This document shows positions 44,197 through 52,826 of a stretch of DNA of 64,000 nt, one piece after another. The first letter of the stretch is position 1; each line of letters opens with the position of its first letter. Position numbers and translations under genes: made by a program. The stretch is from Paenibacillus marchantiophytorum (lineage in GTDB: Bacteria; Bacillota; Bacilli; Paenibacillales; NBRC-103111): contig NZ_BMHE01000020.1 in NCBI RefSeq assembly GCF_014640555.1, forward strand, positions 1-64,000, written 5' to 3'. The notes under the pieces are model-generated. The model searched no databases. It saw only the letters and a program-made list of their open reading frames with translations, and had not been told where the DNA came from.

Positions 44197-45084
44197 CTAA
44201 ATCATGGAATCTTCTTCTTTGTTTAGCTTCATATTGATCAATGAAAACACTAGGATGATCAGCGAAAGGGCAAAAGCCATCGCATCCGCATACCCCATCT
44301 GTAGTTGCCCGAAGCCCTGCGTGTAGATATGATAAACAGTCGTTTTCGTGGAATTGGCTGGGCCGCCCTTCGTCAAAACAAAGGCCTGATCGAAGAGTTG
44401 GAGCGCCCCGATAATCGCCATCGTGCTGACAAAAAAGGTCGTCGGCCTGAGCACAGGCCAAGTAATATAACGGAAAGATTGCCATCCGTTAGCGCCGTCG
44501 AGCTTAGCCGATTCATACAGATGCTCGGGAACGCCGTTCAAACCAGCTAAGTAAATCACCATATTGGCGCCTACGGATTGCCAGAGGGTTACGAAAACGA
44601 TAGAGATCATCGCATAGGGCATTTCAGCCAGCCAGGAAGGGCCGGCAATACCGAACTTGCTGAGGATATCGTTGACCAAGCCGAACTCTGGATTCAGCAG
44701 CCAAATCCACACGGTTGCAGCTGCTACCCCAGATGTCAGCGTTGGTAAATAGCCGGCTGTCCGAAAAAGCTTAACGCCGATGCGTTTGCGCATAAACAAA
44801 ACCGCCAGCGATAAGGAAATTGCGATATTCAAAGGGATATAAAGCACCGAGTAATACAGCACATTTTTCAGAGTCGTCCAAAAGATGTTGTCATCTACCA
44901 AGCGCTTGTAGTTATCCAAGCCAACAAAATCATTCTTGCTCACAATGTCATAATTCGTAAAACTTAAATAAAACGCCATGATGACCGGAATAACCGTAAA
45001 AATCACGAATAACAACAGGGTAGGTGTAATAAAAAAGTAGCCCATTCTTGCTTGATGACGACTGAGTTTGGTTATCGATGCCAT
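44197..45084 (-). CDS. Sugar ABC permease, MalF/UgpA type
   Basis: A 295-aa membrane protein with six predicted helices and the EAA loop LYESAKLDGANGWQSFRYITWPVL. I chose the ATG at 45084, six nucleotides after AAGGAGGG; the longer frame starting at 45138 would run through the intercistronic hairpin at 45107-45126. Sits between the binding-protein gene and the MalG-type gene. Confidence 0.93.
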   Translation of the reverse strand: MASITKLSRHQARMGYFFITPTLLLFVIFTVIPVIMAFYLSFTNYDIVSKNDFVGLDNYKRLVDDNIFWTTLKNVLYYSVLYIPLNIAISLSLAVLFMRKRIGVKLFRTAGYLPTLTSGVAAATVWIWLLNPEFGLVNDILSKFGIAGPSWLAEMPYAMISIVFVTLWQSVGANMVIYLAGLNGVPEHLYESAKLDGANGWQSFRYITWPVLRPTTFFVSTMAIIGALQLFDQAFVLTKGGPANSTKTTVYHIYTQGFGQLQMGYADAMAFALSLIILVFSLINMKLNKEEDSMI

Positions 45085-45106
45085 AGGTACCCTCCTTGCC
45101 AAAAAA

Positions 45107-45126
45107 GGGGAAGGATCGCCTTCCCC
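45107..45126 (-). terminator. Intercistronic hairpin/attenuator between binding protein and permeases
   Basis: Perfect 8-bp stem GGGGAAGG / CCTTCCCC with a 4-nt loop, followed on the minus strand by TTTTTT. It is a compact intrinsic terminator inside the operon, 13 bp after the binding-protein stop, immediately before the permease ribosome binding site. Partial termination or 3'-end protection would yield more binding protein than permease. Confidence 0.85.
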
Positions 45127-45138
45127 AATGATGTCCAA

Positions 45139-46461
45139 TTACTTGCCGGATGCGTTCTGCTCGAGCAATTTGTCTCCTTGTTCCTGCCCCTTCTTCAGTG
45201 CCGTCGCCGCATCTTGTTTGCCCTGAATGAACAGCTCAAGATTGGGCATCAGGCCATCGACTTCCATAACGGAATAACCGGGATGCTGCGGGCGAATCTT
45301 CGCGAAGTCCAGCGTATCCATGAACGGCTTCCAGAGCGGATCGTCCTTGAAGAATGGATCTTGCAATGCTGGTTTGAAGCCTGGCAAATTCAAGCTTGTT
45401 TTGGCCCAGAGCAGCGCGTTGTCTTTGTTAGCCAACCACCACTTCTCAAACTCCCACGCCTCGTCTTTGTGTTTGGAACCGGTCGGAATTACGAGTCCGA
45501 AGCCGCCCATCACGCTTCCTTTGCCACCGCTTGGACCTGTTGGAGGAGGGACAACCCCGAAATCAAGATCTTTTCCATATTTCTTATATGTGGACAGCAT
45601 CCATGGACCCGTGTAGGTCATCGCGACTTTCCCTGTTACGAATGCATCGGTGCCTTCGCCGAGACCTTTTTCAAAACCAACCTTGTAGACTTTATCCTTA
45701 TTGATTAACTTATCCCAGAAATCCAGCACTTGCTTCCCTTGATCTGTGTTGAAATTGGTTTTCTTCAAATCACTGGTCATCATCGAGCCGCCAGCTTGCT
45801 GCAGCCACATATTATACAAGCCGTTATCATTCATGCTCATGCCCGAACGAACCAGCTTATCGCCTTCCCAGATCGTTAGCTGTTTAGCTGCATTTTCCAA
45901 TTCGTCCCACGTTTTGGGCGGCTGCAATCCTTTTTCGGCAAATAATTTCTTATTATAAAAAAGTGCGCGTGCGTCAACAGTCAAAGGAAGTCCATACAAT
46001 TTGTCGCCGGAAGAAAGCTCTTTCAACGCTTCTTCGTAATAATCTCCCCGGTTGATGCCGTCTTTCTTCACATACTCATCGATGGGCTGAAGCACATTCT
46101 TGGAAGCATACAACGAGGTCCGCCATCTGTCCCAAAACATGATATCCGGCGAACCGCCTGAGGTCGCTGCCGTCAAAAACTTCGTGATCATATCTTCTTG
46201 CAGCACATATTTCACTTTAATTCTGTCTTGGGATTTGTTGAAGGCATCCGCCATCATCACGAACTGCTTCTCGCCTTCGCCTCCCCAATCACCCCAAAAC
46301 GTGATTTCAACTGGGGCCTTTTTGGCAGCAGCAGCCGTTGGCGCTGTCGTGCTCTCTGGCTGCTTCGTTGTATTAGTCTGATCTGTTGGAGTTTTGGTCG
46401 TACATGCTGCCAAACTTAGCGAAAGTGAAACGGCGGTTATGACGGTCATCCATTTTTTCAT
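45139..46461 (-). CDS. Sugar ABC substrate-binding lipoprotein, family 1
   Basis: A 440-aa lipoprotein with signal peptide and lipobox LAACT (Cys20), a Thr-rich linker, and a MalE/UgpB-like domain beginning VEITFWGDWGGEGEKQF. GGGAGG is found upstream of the ATG. First gene of the importer part of the mannan locus, 83 bp after the GH125 gene. Likely ligand: alpha-1,6-manno-oligosaccharides, inferred from the adjoining GH76 and GH125 genes. Confidence 0.92.
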   Translation of the reverse strand: MKKWMTVITAVSLSLSLAACTTKTPTDQTNTTKQPESTTAPTAAAAKKAPVEITFWGDWGGEGEKQFVMMADAFNKSQDRIKVKYVLQEDMITKFLTAATSGGSPDIMFWDRWRTSLYASKNVLQPIDEYVKKDGINRGDYYEEALKELSSGDKLYGLPLTVDARALFYNKKLFAEKGLQPPKTWDELENAAKQLTIWEGDKLVRSGMSMNDNGLYNMWLQQAGGSMMTSDLKKTNFNTDQGKQVLDFWDKLINKDKVYKVGFEKGLGEGTDAFVTGKVAMTYTGPWMLSTYKKYGKDLDFGVVPPPTGPSGGKGSVMGGFGLVIPTGSKHKDEAWEFEKWWLANKDNALLWAKTSLNLPGFKPALQDPFFKDDPLWKPFMDTLDFAKIRPQHPGYSVMEVDGLMPNLELFIQGKQDAATALKKGQEQGDKLLEQNASGK

Positions 46462-46544
46462 GATCTTTCCTCCCTTTTATATGTAAAAAAGTAGTCATGA
46501 ATTGCTATGTTACAAGGGGATTCCCCCTACTATAACCATGCGGA

Positions 46545-47849
46545 TTAAAGAAATTTCTTCAAGGAGAGCCCGCATACATCCAGCACCAATTCACTGAACA
46601 TCGAGTTCGCCCAGGAGAACCAAGGTCGTGTGAATTGCCCTGCATCGTCAGCATGGAAGCCCTCATGCATCAGTCCGGTGCCACCGTCTGTGGCCGCCAA
46701 AACATCCAGAATGCGCAGCTTCTCTTCCTGTGCGGAAGCCGTCAAGCCCTGCACAGCAAGGGCAATTGGCCAGATGTAGCTATCCGGCGTGTGGGGGCTA
46801 CCGACACCTTGAGCCTCTTTTCCCGCATAAAAACAGGGATTTTCTTCACTTAGAATAAAGTTTCTTGTCCGCTGATACATAGGATCGGATTCTGCTGCGT
46901 ACCCCAGATAAGGAATCGAGAGCAAGCTGGGCACATTGGCATCATCCATCAGATGAACGTTGCCAAAACCATCTGCTTCATAAGCATAAATAGAACCAAA
47001 TTTCGGATGCTCCGTTATCCCGTAAGTTGCAATGCCCTTATTAATCTCCGCTGCCAGATTCAATGCTTCTCTCTGCACTTCCGCGTCTTGCCAAACATGC
47101 TCGGCAATTTCCGCGATATAACCAAGCACCACAACCGCAAACATATTGGATGGAATCAAATAGCCATATGTGCAGGCGTCATCACTGGGACGGAAGCCCG
47201 ACCACGTCATGCCGGTATAACGGACAGGACTGCCCAAGCCCGCTCTTGTCAATGTATCTGTCGACGGACAATCGGATCTTTGGAAACGGTATGGCGACTG
47301 TGCTTCATGCTCCTGTTCTACTTTCCACAATTGCAGAATCGCAAGAACAACTGAGCGATACTCATTGCTGAATTGAGCTGTTCTACCTGTCGCTTTCCAG
47401 TGCAAGTAGCTGAGTTGGATCGGATAACATAGGGAATCAATCTCATACTTCCGCTCCCAAATCCATGGATTCATCTGAGTGTGATCCTGCTGATGCCCAG
47501 CACCGTTCGGTCCTTTGTTAAATGCGTTCGCATAAGGATCCAAAGCGATATAGGCAATTTGCCGCTCAATAACGCCCGCAATCATATCAGCAAATTCAGC
47601 ATCCTTATCTGCAAGGAGCAGGTACGTCCGAACCTGTGCGGACGAATCGCGAAGCCACATCGCAGGAATATCCCCTGTGATCACAAATGTCGAACCATCC
47701 TCTTCGCGTTGAACCGTTGTCTGATACGTATTCGTGAAACATTCGCGAAACATCGCTGCCAGCTTAGGCCGTTCCATTTTCAGCAACTCGTCATTTACAA
47801 AATCAATGAGATTACACATCGATTCAGGTAACCGTGTTGTTTGCGTCAT
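46545..47849 (-). CDS. Exo-alpha-1,6-mannosidase, GH125
   Basis: A 434-aa cytoplasmic enzyme of the metal-independent GH125 family, which removes non-reducing alpha-1,6-mannose by inversion. Family landmarks: FVITGDIPAMWLRDSSAQVRTYL, DPYANAFNKGPNGAGHQQDHTQMNPWIWERKYEIDSLCYP, TGLMHEGFHADDAGQFTRPWFSWANSMFSEL. There is no signal peptide. ATG 47849 is preferred; the earlier ATG at 47861 touches the AAGGAG ribosome binding site, and 47918 has none. Upstream lie a cre-like site and likely GntR operators. It would finish the breakdown of imported alpha-1,6-mannan fragments. Confidence 0.93.
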   Translation of the reverse strand: MTQTTRLPESMCNLIDFVNDELLKMERPKLAAMFRECFTNTYQTTVQREEDGSTFVITGDIPAMWLRDSSAQVRTYLLLADKDAEFADMIAGVIERQIAYIALDPYANAFNKGPNGAGHQQDHTQMNPWIWERKYEIDSLCYPIQLSYLHWKATGRTAQFSNEYRSVVLAILQLWKVEQEHEAQSPYRFQRSDCPSTDTLTRAGLGSPVRYTGMTWSGFRPSDDACTYGYLIPSNMFAVVVLGYIAEIAEHVWQDAEVQREALNLAAEINKGIATYGITEHPKFGSIYAYEADGFGNVHLMDDANVPSLLSIPYLGYAAESDPMYQRTRNFILSEENPCFYAGKEAQGVGSPHTPDSYIWPIALAVQGLTASAQEEKLRILDVLAATDGGTGLMHEGFHADDAGQFTRPWFSWANSMFSELVLDVCGLSLKKFL

Positions 47850-47880
47850 CGGGTGATTCATCTCCTTAAAATGTACAATA

Positions 47881-47894
47881 AAAAAACGCTTACA
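47881..47894 (-). promoter_or_regulatory. cre-like site upstream of the GH125 gene
   Basis: On the minus strand TGTAAGCGTTTTTT, 12 of 14 match to the CcpA consensus. Confidence 0.5.
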
Positions 47895-47940
47895 TTTATG
47901 ATTATAGGGGATGAACAAACATTATGTCAATATGTATTTA

Positions 47941-47980
47941 TTATATTATTTACATACCATTTAATTTAAATAATATATCA
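47941..47980. promoter_or_regulatory. Putative GntR operator pair upstream of the GH125 gene
   Basis: TTATATTATTTACA (47941-47954) and TAAATAATATATCA (47967-47980) form an inverted pair. The second 14-mer recurs exactly at 49218-49231 in front of the GntR-type regulator, and the first is close to its reverse complement. Confidence 0.55.
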
Positions 47981-47989
47981 ACCAAAAAG

Positions 47990-48019
47990 AAAGAGACTGC
48001 TAGATTAGCAGTCTCTTTT
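47990..48019. terminator. Terminator after the GntR-type regulator
   Basis: Perfect 11-bp stem AAAGAGACTGC / GCAGTCTCTTT with a 7-nt loop and T-runs on both sides, just past the regulator stop at 48043. Confidence 0.9.
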
Positions 48020-48042
48020 GTTAATAAACATTGTGGGCCTTC

Positions 48043-49173
48043 TCATTTGGCCGGCCCCGTGGAATCCCCAATGATCAGCTTGGCGTCTAAGCTAGTCTTG
48101 TTAGCGACCTTTTCGCCGCGTTTGAGCTTCAATACATTCTCAACGGCCAGCTTGCCGATTTCTTCTTCATTTTGAATCAAGTGCGTAAAACGGTAGCCGC
48201 TCCCTAATGTAGTTGGCGGACTATCAAAACAAATAATCGATATATCCGCTGGGATCTGCAGTCCCATCTGCTCCACGGCAGCTTTGGCCAACAGCGCTAT
48301 ATTGTACTCAATGGCAAATAAGGCCGTAATCTGCGGATGGTTGCGTAAATGATCCACGATCATTCGAATATCCTGATCGATATTAGGCTGATGAAAGGAA
48401 TTCGGAAGCGTGGAGGTAATTTCATCCAGCCATAGTGAACGATCCACGATCACGCCACGTTCCGCATGCGCACGAACGAAGCCTTCAATACGATCTTCAA
48501 CCGCCGTCGTATCTATTGGCGGAGGCGTGAGTAAACAAATCTGTTTATGACCCAAATCCAGTAAATAATCCACACCCGTACGCGCAGCGCTGATGTTATC
48601 GGTGCTAATCGAAGCCGCCGCAACCCCTTTGAGATGCCGGTCCACCAACACTAAAGGAAATTGTTGAATGACTAATTTCAAAATTTCAGCATTATAGAAC
48701 TCCCCTTGCGCAGGAAGCACGATAATCCCATCCACACCTAAATCCATAAATGTGCGAATCGCCTTTTCTTCATTCTCTGGCACGCCAAATGAGCGGCGCA
48801 GCACGAGAAAGCTTTCATGCTCGGCAGATGCGCGTTCCATGCCATAAATCATTGCTGTCCCGAATGTGTTGCCAAAATCCGTCATAACCAAACCAATCAG
48901 CGTATGTCTCGCTCTCTCGTCGGTCGAAGCCATCTCTGTCACAGCTGCGCCTTCTTCCGCGACAAACGAGCCTCTCCCCGGCTTCCGCACGATCAGACCA
49001 ACTTCCGCCAGCATCTCCAGCGCTTTCTTGCTCGTGATACGGCTCACATTATATTCATCAGCCAGTTCCTTCTCTGAAGGAACACGGTCTCCAATATTGT
49101 ATTTCCCTTGTAATATTTCTTCTCTTAACGTTTCATAGATCCGCTCATAAATGGGTCTTGAATCTGTTGACAT
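48043..49173 (-). CDS. GntR-LacI hybrid transcriptional regulator (AraR-like)
   Basis: A 376-aa regulator with a GntR winged helix-turn-helix (residues about 5-72; GDRVPSEKELADEYNVSRITSKKALEMLAEVGLI) joined to a LacI-type sugar-binding domain (TLIGLVMTDFGNTFG to the end). This AraR-like architecture belongs to sugar-induced repressors. Start at ATG 49173 with GGGGGTG upstream. It is the first gene of the mannan locus and ends with its own terminator. The repeated sites at 47941-47980 and 49218-49231 are candidates for its operators. Likely inducer: a manno-oligosaccharide. Confidence 0.92.
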   Translation of the reverse strand: MSTDSRPIYERIYETLREEILQGKYNIGDRVPSEKELADEYNVSRITSKKALEMLAEVGLIVRKPGRGSFVAEEGAAVTEMASTDERARHTLIGLVMTDFGNTFGTAMIYGMERASAEHESFLVLRRSFGVPENEEKAIRTFMDLGVDGIIVLPAQGEFYNAEILKLVIQQFPLVLVDRHLKGVAAASISTDNISAARTGVDYLLDLGHKQICLLTPPPIDTTAVEDRIEGFVRAHAERGVIVDRSLWLDEITSTLPNSFHQPNIDQDIRMIVDHLRNHPQITALFAIEYNIALLAKAAVEQMGLQIPADISIICFDSPPTTLGSGYRFTHLIQNEEEIGKLAVENVLKLKRGEKVANKTSLDAKLIIGDSTGPAK

Positions 49174-49215
49174 GCGCCCCACCCCCTATGCCCCAACAAA
49201 TGTTATATCATACAA

Positions 49216-49231
49216 TGTAAATAATATATCA
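49216..49231. promoter_or_regulatory. Putative operator upstream of the GntR-type gene
   Basis: Contains the 14-mer TAAATAATATATCA (49218-49231), also found upstream of the GH125 gene at 47967-47980. Lies about 45 bp upstream of the start codon, consistent with autoregulation. Confidence 0.5.
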
Positions 49232-49274
49232 TGTTATATGAGTTTTGGGAAGAATGAATCGTGTTGATCTAAAT

Positions 49275-50030
49275 CTAAACCTCGCCCCAATAAACAAGCG
49301 TCTCATAGTCAAAATGCACAACACCATCTTGATTCGTCCGCTCATATATCAGCTTCAACTCGGCGATCATCGGTTCATAATTTGCATGCCCTGGCAAGGG
49401 ACTATAGGACGATGATAGCAGTCTGCCTTCCAGCGCCGCGGCGTCCAGCGCTTGACTCATCTTGAACTGTGCTTGGTGCATAGCGTCCTGCTTGAAAAAC
49501 AACGCTAACTGTTCCGGAGACACATTTTTGTGCTTCACTTGCTCATAGTCGGTTCCGAATGTTTGAAGCAAGTGCTCGTAGGATGCGAGAAACGGTGTGC
49601 CGCTCGTTAAGCGTGCGTTCCAGATAAGGATAACTTGACCGCCTGGTTTTAAAATCCGGCGAAACTCAGCCTGCGTCGCTGCACGGTCAAACCAATGAAA
49701 AGACTGCGCGCAAACGATAAAATCAACAGACTGATCCGGCAGCCCTGTTGCTTCCGCCGATCCAGACACCGCTTGAAAATTCAGCTGATTAGCCAGTGAT
49801 TGAATGGCAGCAGAGCGCATAGCCTGATTCGGCTCAACCGCTGTAACAAGACTGCCGCGTTCCAGTAGAAGACTCGAGAAAATGCCTGTTCCTGCTCCGA
49901 CATCCGCAACCCTGCTCCCCGCTTGCAAACCAACAACTGTGTACAAATAATCCATCATTGCCAATGGATAGGTCGGGCGATATTTCACATATACATCTAC
50001 CCGATTCGAAAAACGTTCTGTATTCTCCAT
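49275..50030 (-). CDS. Class I SAM-dependent methyltransferase
   Basis: A 251-aa Rossmann-fold methyltransferase. Motif I VADVGAGTGIFS is near residue 40, the acidic loop AVEPNQAM follows, then DQSVDFIVCAQSFHWFD and the post-III LKPGGQVILIW. The FHWFD segment is typical of the UbiE/YcgJ-like group of unknown substrate. The ATG at 50030 begins the conserved part (FSNRVDVYVKYRPTYP); a longer N-terminus would overlap the VOC gene. It is 19 bp downstream of that gene, so the two are probably an operon. Confidence 0.85.
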   Translation of the reverse strand: MENTERFSNRVDVYVKYRPTYPLAMMDYLYTVVGLQAGSRVADVGAGTGIFSSLLLERGSLVTAVEPNQAMRSAAIQSLANQLNFQAVSGSAEATGLPDQSVDFIVCAQSFHWFDRAATQAEFRRILKPGGQVILIWNARLTSGTPFLASYEHLLQTFGTDYEQVKHKNVSPEQLALFFKQDAMHQAQFKMSQALDAAALEGRLLSSSYSPLPGHANYEPMIAELKLIYERTNQDGVVHFDYETLVYWGEV

Positions 50031-50049
50031 CGTTAACACGCTCCCTGTT

Positions 50050-50433
50050 TTATGAATGCTGCCCATATTCCAGAAACTCCAAACGATTTCCAAACGGATC
50101 ATGAAGATAAAAACGTTGAATGCCTTCATCAGCTCTAACTGCATCATCGACTACTGTCAGGTTATGCGCAACTAAATGCTCTCGAAGTGCTGCTAGATGC
50201 ATTACGGCAAAAGCAGGGTGGGCTTTGGCCGCGGGCATGAAGTCCTTCTGCACACCTACATGCAGTTGATGCGTGCCGCACGCGAACCAAACGCCACCCC
50301 GGCTTTTCAAACTTTCTGGCTTGGCAATTTCCTTCCAGCCTAACAAATCAGCGAAGAATTCTCTCGCCACTTGTTCACAACCCTCAGGCGCAGCGAGCTG
50401 CACGTGATCGATGCCCAAAATAGCATAGGACAT
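50050..50433 (-). CDS. VOC-family (glyoxalase/bleomycin resistance-like) protein
   Basis: A 127-aa small metalloenzyme-fold protein. The beta-alpha-beta-beta-beta module begins GIDHVQLAAPEG (His as a probable metal ligand) and ends YLHDPFGNRLEFLEYG with the C-terminal Glu. Family members include thiol transferases, dioxygenases and antibiotic-binding proteins; the sequence alone does not choose. Start has GAGGTGG upstream. Cotranscribed with the methyltransferase. Confidence 0.85.
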   Translation of the reverse strand: MSYAILGIDHVQLAAPEGCEQVAREFFADLLGWKEIAKPESLKSRGGVWFACGTHQLHVGVQKDFMPAAKAHPAFAVMHLAALREHLVAHNLTVVDDAVRADEGIQRFYLHDPFGNRLEFLEYGQHS

Positions 50434-50585
50434 AGTGTCACCACCTCATTGTTAGTTTCATTAGATGAAATCAAGTTTCACTATACAACTTTATTCTAAT
50501 GGATTTACGGCTGAAAAGCTACATTTGCTTTCCGTTTTTTTACGGCGGCTCCTCTTCGCAGGCTAAAGATAGCTGCTCATGTTCA

Positions 50586-50893
50586 ATTGCCACAGAAATA
50601 AGAAAAGTGGCTTTGCCGCTCAAAGAGATGTGCGTCTTCATAGCTGTTTTCAGCAAACTAGCAGATCCTTGTTCCCTTTGGGCTTTGCAATGACAGAGAG
50701 CGTCGTGTGAAAAGGAACTATGATCCTCTATATGGCAGGAACTGGGGTAAACGTAGCCTGAAAGGGAACTGAGAACCGCTATTTAAGCGGAACCTGCCGA
50801 TTCCAACTGGGAAATGGTGAAATAGCGGATCGTAGTTCCCTCTGGCGTGGAATATGGCGGTTTTCAGAATTATAGCGTACTGTAGTTCCCTTA
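50586..50893. repeat. Composite intergenic repeat: flank element plus class B palindromic element
   Basis: A left flank (50586-50640, TTGCCACAGAAATAAG, then GCTTTGCCGCTCAAAGAG) resembles 11578-11632. It is followed by forward half-sites (GGAACT at 50714 and 50765) and reversed half-sites (AATAGCGGATCGTAGTTCCC at 50821 and a similar one at 50871), spaced 51, 56 and 50 bp. The arms are complementary over most of their length. It fills most of the gene-free stretch 50434-51085, downstream of the PhyH gene. Confidence 0.72.
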
Positions 50894-50994
50894 AAGGATG
50901 TCCTGTTTCATACTCTAAATGTACCAAAAAACTAAAAAGGGAGAATCCCTTATTTCCACGCAAAAACTTATACTTTCTATTATTCCATACGAAA

Positions 50995-51015
50995 AACCTA
51001 GCCAGCGGCTAGGTT
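50995..51015 (-). terminator. Terminator after the PhyH-type gene
   Basis: Perfect 9-bp stem AACCTAGCC / GGCTAGGTT with a 3-nt loop, followed on the minus strand by TTTTTCG. A near-identical hairpin occurs at 11904-11918, beside the other class B element. Confidence 0.8.
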
Positions 51016-51085
51016 CTCACAATTGTATGCTCTGCGTTTGAATAGACAAGTCAAATCGTCTTAGGACAGCCTTAGGACCGCGCAC

Positions 51086-51859
51086 CTACAACAAATGAAA
51101 CTGCGTTGTATCCTTGCCTTTCAGATTATAGCGTTGGTAGTGCTGGTAGTGGGCTTTGTACAAATCGCCATTCTTGCTTGGCGAATATGTTAAGTAAAGC
51201 TGTTTGCGGCTGACATCCGACACGTTGGCTCCACTTTGGTGCGGTGTAAACGAGTGGAAAATAATGATATCCCCCGGATTTGTTTCTACAATAACTCCGG
51301 TACCGAGATCAATCTCGGCAATTTCTTCCGCATTCATATTCCGCAGTTCGCCCGGTGTAGAGCGCAATCTTTCATGATAGCCTGGAAACAATTCAAGCCC
51401 GCCGTTAACCGTTGTAGCTCCATCAATCGCTACCATAACGGAAATCAAACCCTCGATCGGGAATCCTTGCCACCAGGAGGCATCTTGATGCATGGAATAG
51501 CCATTCGCTCCTGGCAGTTTGAAGATTAATTTATCCTTGAAAAGCGTCGGTTCGTCCAAATAGATGTCACGGAGCGGAGCCAAAATGCGTTCATCTTTCA
51601 CGAGATCCGCAAATACGGCGGAAATATCATGAACGGGATCCAAACGCTCGATAGCCACTCGGCCATCCGCATAGGATTTGTGCCCTGCTCGAATATTAAA
51701 CTTATTCGTATAGGCTTCTAACGTTAGCAGTTGGTCGCATTCGGATTGAATCACTTTCGCTTCTTGCTCTGAAAACACGCCTCGCAATACGATATACCCC
51801 TGCTCGTTATATGTTTGCAATTGCTCTTCCGTCAAAATATTCAAGGAGTTCTGTTTCAT
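51086..51859 (-). CDS. Phytanoyl-CoA dioxygenase (PhyH)-family protein
   Basis: A 257-aa Fe(II)/2-oxoglutarate oxygenase. The facial triad is visible: His124 and Asp126 in MHQDASWW and His207 in TPHQSG, with Arg218 in SRKQLYLTY as the likely 2-oxoglutarate contact. Bacterial members hydroxylate varied substrates, including ectoine, phosphonates and natural products. It is divergent from an AraC-type regulator (147 bp apart), which probably controls it. Substrate not predictable. Confidence 0.88.
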   Translation of the reverse strand: MKQNSLNILTEEQLQTYNEQGYIVLRGVFSEQEAKVIQSECDQLLTLEAYTNKFNIRAGHKSYADGRVAIERLDPVHDISAVFADLVKDERILAPLRDIYLDEPTLFKDKLIFKLPGANGYSMHQDASWWQGFPIEGLISVMVAIDGATTVNGGLELFPGYHERLRSTPGELRNMNAEEIAEIDLGTGVIVETNPGDIIIFHSFTPHQSGANVSDVSRKQLYLTYSPSKNGDLYKAHYQHYQRYNLKGKDTTQFHLL

Positions 51860-52006
51860 AATAAATCATCCTCCATTTGTTTTTTTGCCGTTTCACTCAT
51901 GTGATCGGCTTGGTTATAACCTAATAATAAAGCCACTTATTCCTTTTATCCATGCACTGGGTTATACTATTTCATATACTTTTTTGCACGAATTGGAGGC
52001 GATTCT

Positions 52007-52783
52007 ATGAGTTGGAATATAACCCTTAAACGCTACTATTTTGGGAAAGAGCGCGAGCAATTTTCGCTTGCGGAGGATACCTATTCAGGTTGGTGCATGC
52101 TTGCCGCCGATTCGGGACGGTTCAACTTTTCATTCGCAGATGACAGTCAAGGTGAGCAGGCAGCCGAGTTTGGCGAGCTCGTTTTTTGCCCTCCGGGTCA
52201 AACCTTCAAGCGACATGCATTGGAGCGAATCTCCTTTCATTTCGCCGAATTTATAGTTGAAGGCCCCTGTCAGCTTCCGAGTAAAGTACGCATGAAGGAT
52301 GTCGGCAGACTCAGCTCATCTTTTCGTTATTTGCAGGAATGGCAGGACGAGGATAACAGTGGGCAAGAACTTGCGGACGCACAGCATCTACTGCAGGACT
52401 TGCTGTTCATGGTCCACCAAGAGCGGGTGAAAGCAGATCGCAAACCAGCCAGTTCCCTTGATCCTTTAATGAACCGCGCTGCCGCTTATTTGGAATCTCA
52501 TGCTCTTGAACACGGACTGTCATTGCAGGAACTCGCTGTGACCTTAGGCATTGGCGCTTCCCAGCTCACCCGCAGGTTTCAAGTCACTTTCGGCATATCT
52601 CCCGTGAAGTATTTAACCCGTGTCCGTTTGTCCCGAGCCCGCTTGCTGCTCATTGAAACCACCAAAACACTGGATGCCATCGCCGAACAATGCGGCTTTC
52701 AAAATGCCTTCTATTTCAGCCGCGTATTCTCACAGCACATGCAAATAAGCCCTTCGGCTTACCGAAGGACTTTCCGTGTGTAA
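52007..52783 (+). CDS. AraC-family transcriptional regulator
   Basis: A 258-aa regulator with an N-terminal cupin-like sensing domain (LAADSGRFNFSFADDSQGEQAAEFGELVFCPPGQTFKRH) and a C-terminal AraC DNA-binding domain at about 155-258 (LSLQELAVTLGIGASQLTRRFQVTFG, then CGFQNAFYFSRVFSQHMQISPSAYRR). GGAGG precedes the ATG. Divergent from the PhyH gene, its likely target. Confidence 0.92.
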   Translation: MSWNITLKRYYFGKEREQFSLAEDTYSGWCMLAADSGRFNFSFADDSQGEQAAEFGELVFCPPGQTFKRHALERISFHFAEFIVEGPCQLPSKVRMKDVGRLSSSFRYLQEWQDEDNSGQELADAQHLLQDLLFMVHQERVKADRKPASSLDPLMNRAAAYLESHALEHGLSLQELAVTLGIGASQLTRRFQVTFGISPVKYLTRVRLSRARLLLIETTKTLDAIAEQCGFQNAFYFSRVFSQHMQISPSAYRRTFRV

Positions 52784-52826
52784 TCATTGCGTTGAGCTAC
52801 CTACTTCTCCGCCACCGAAACTACAA

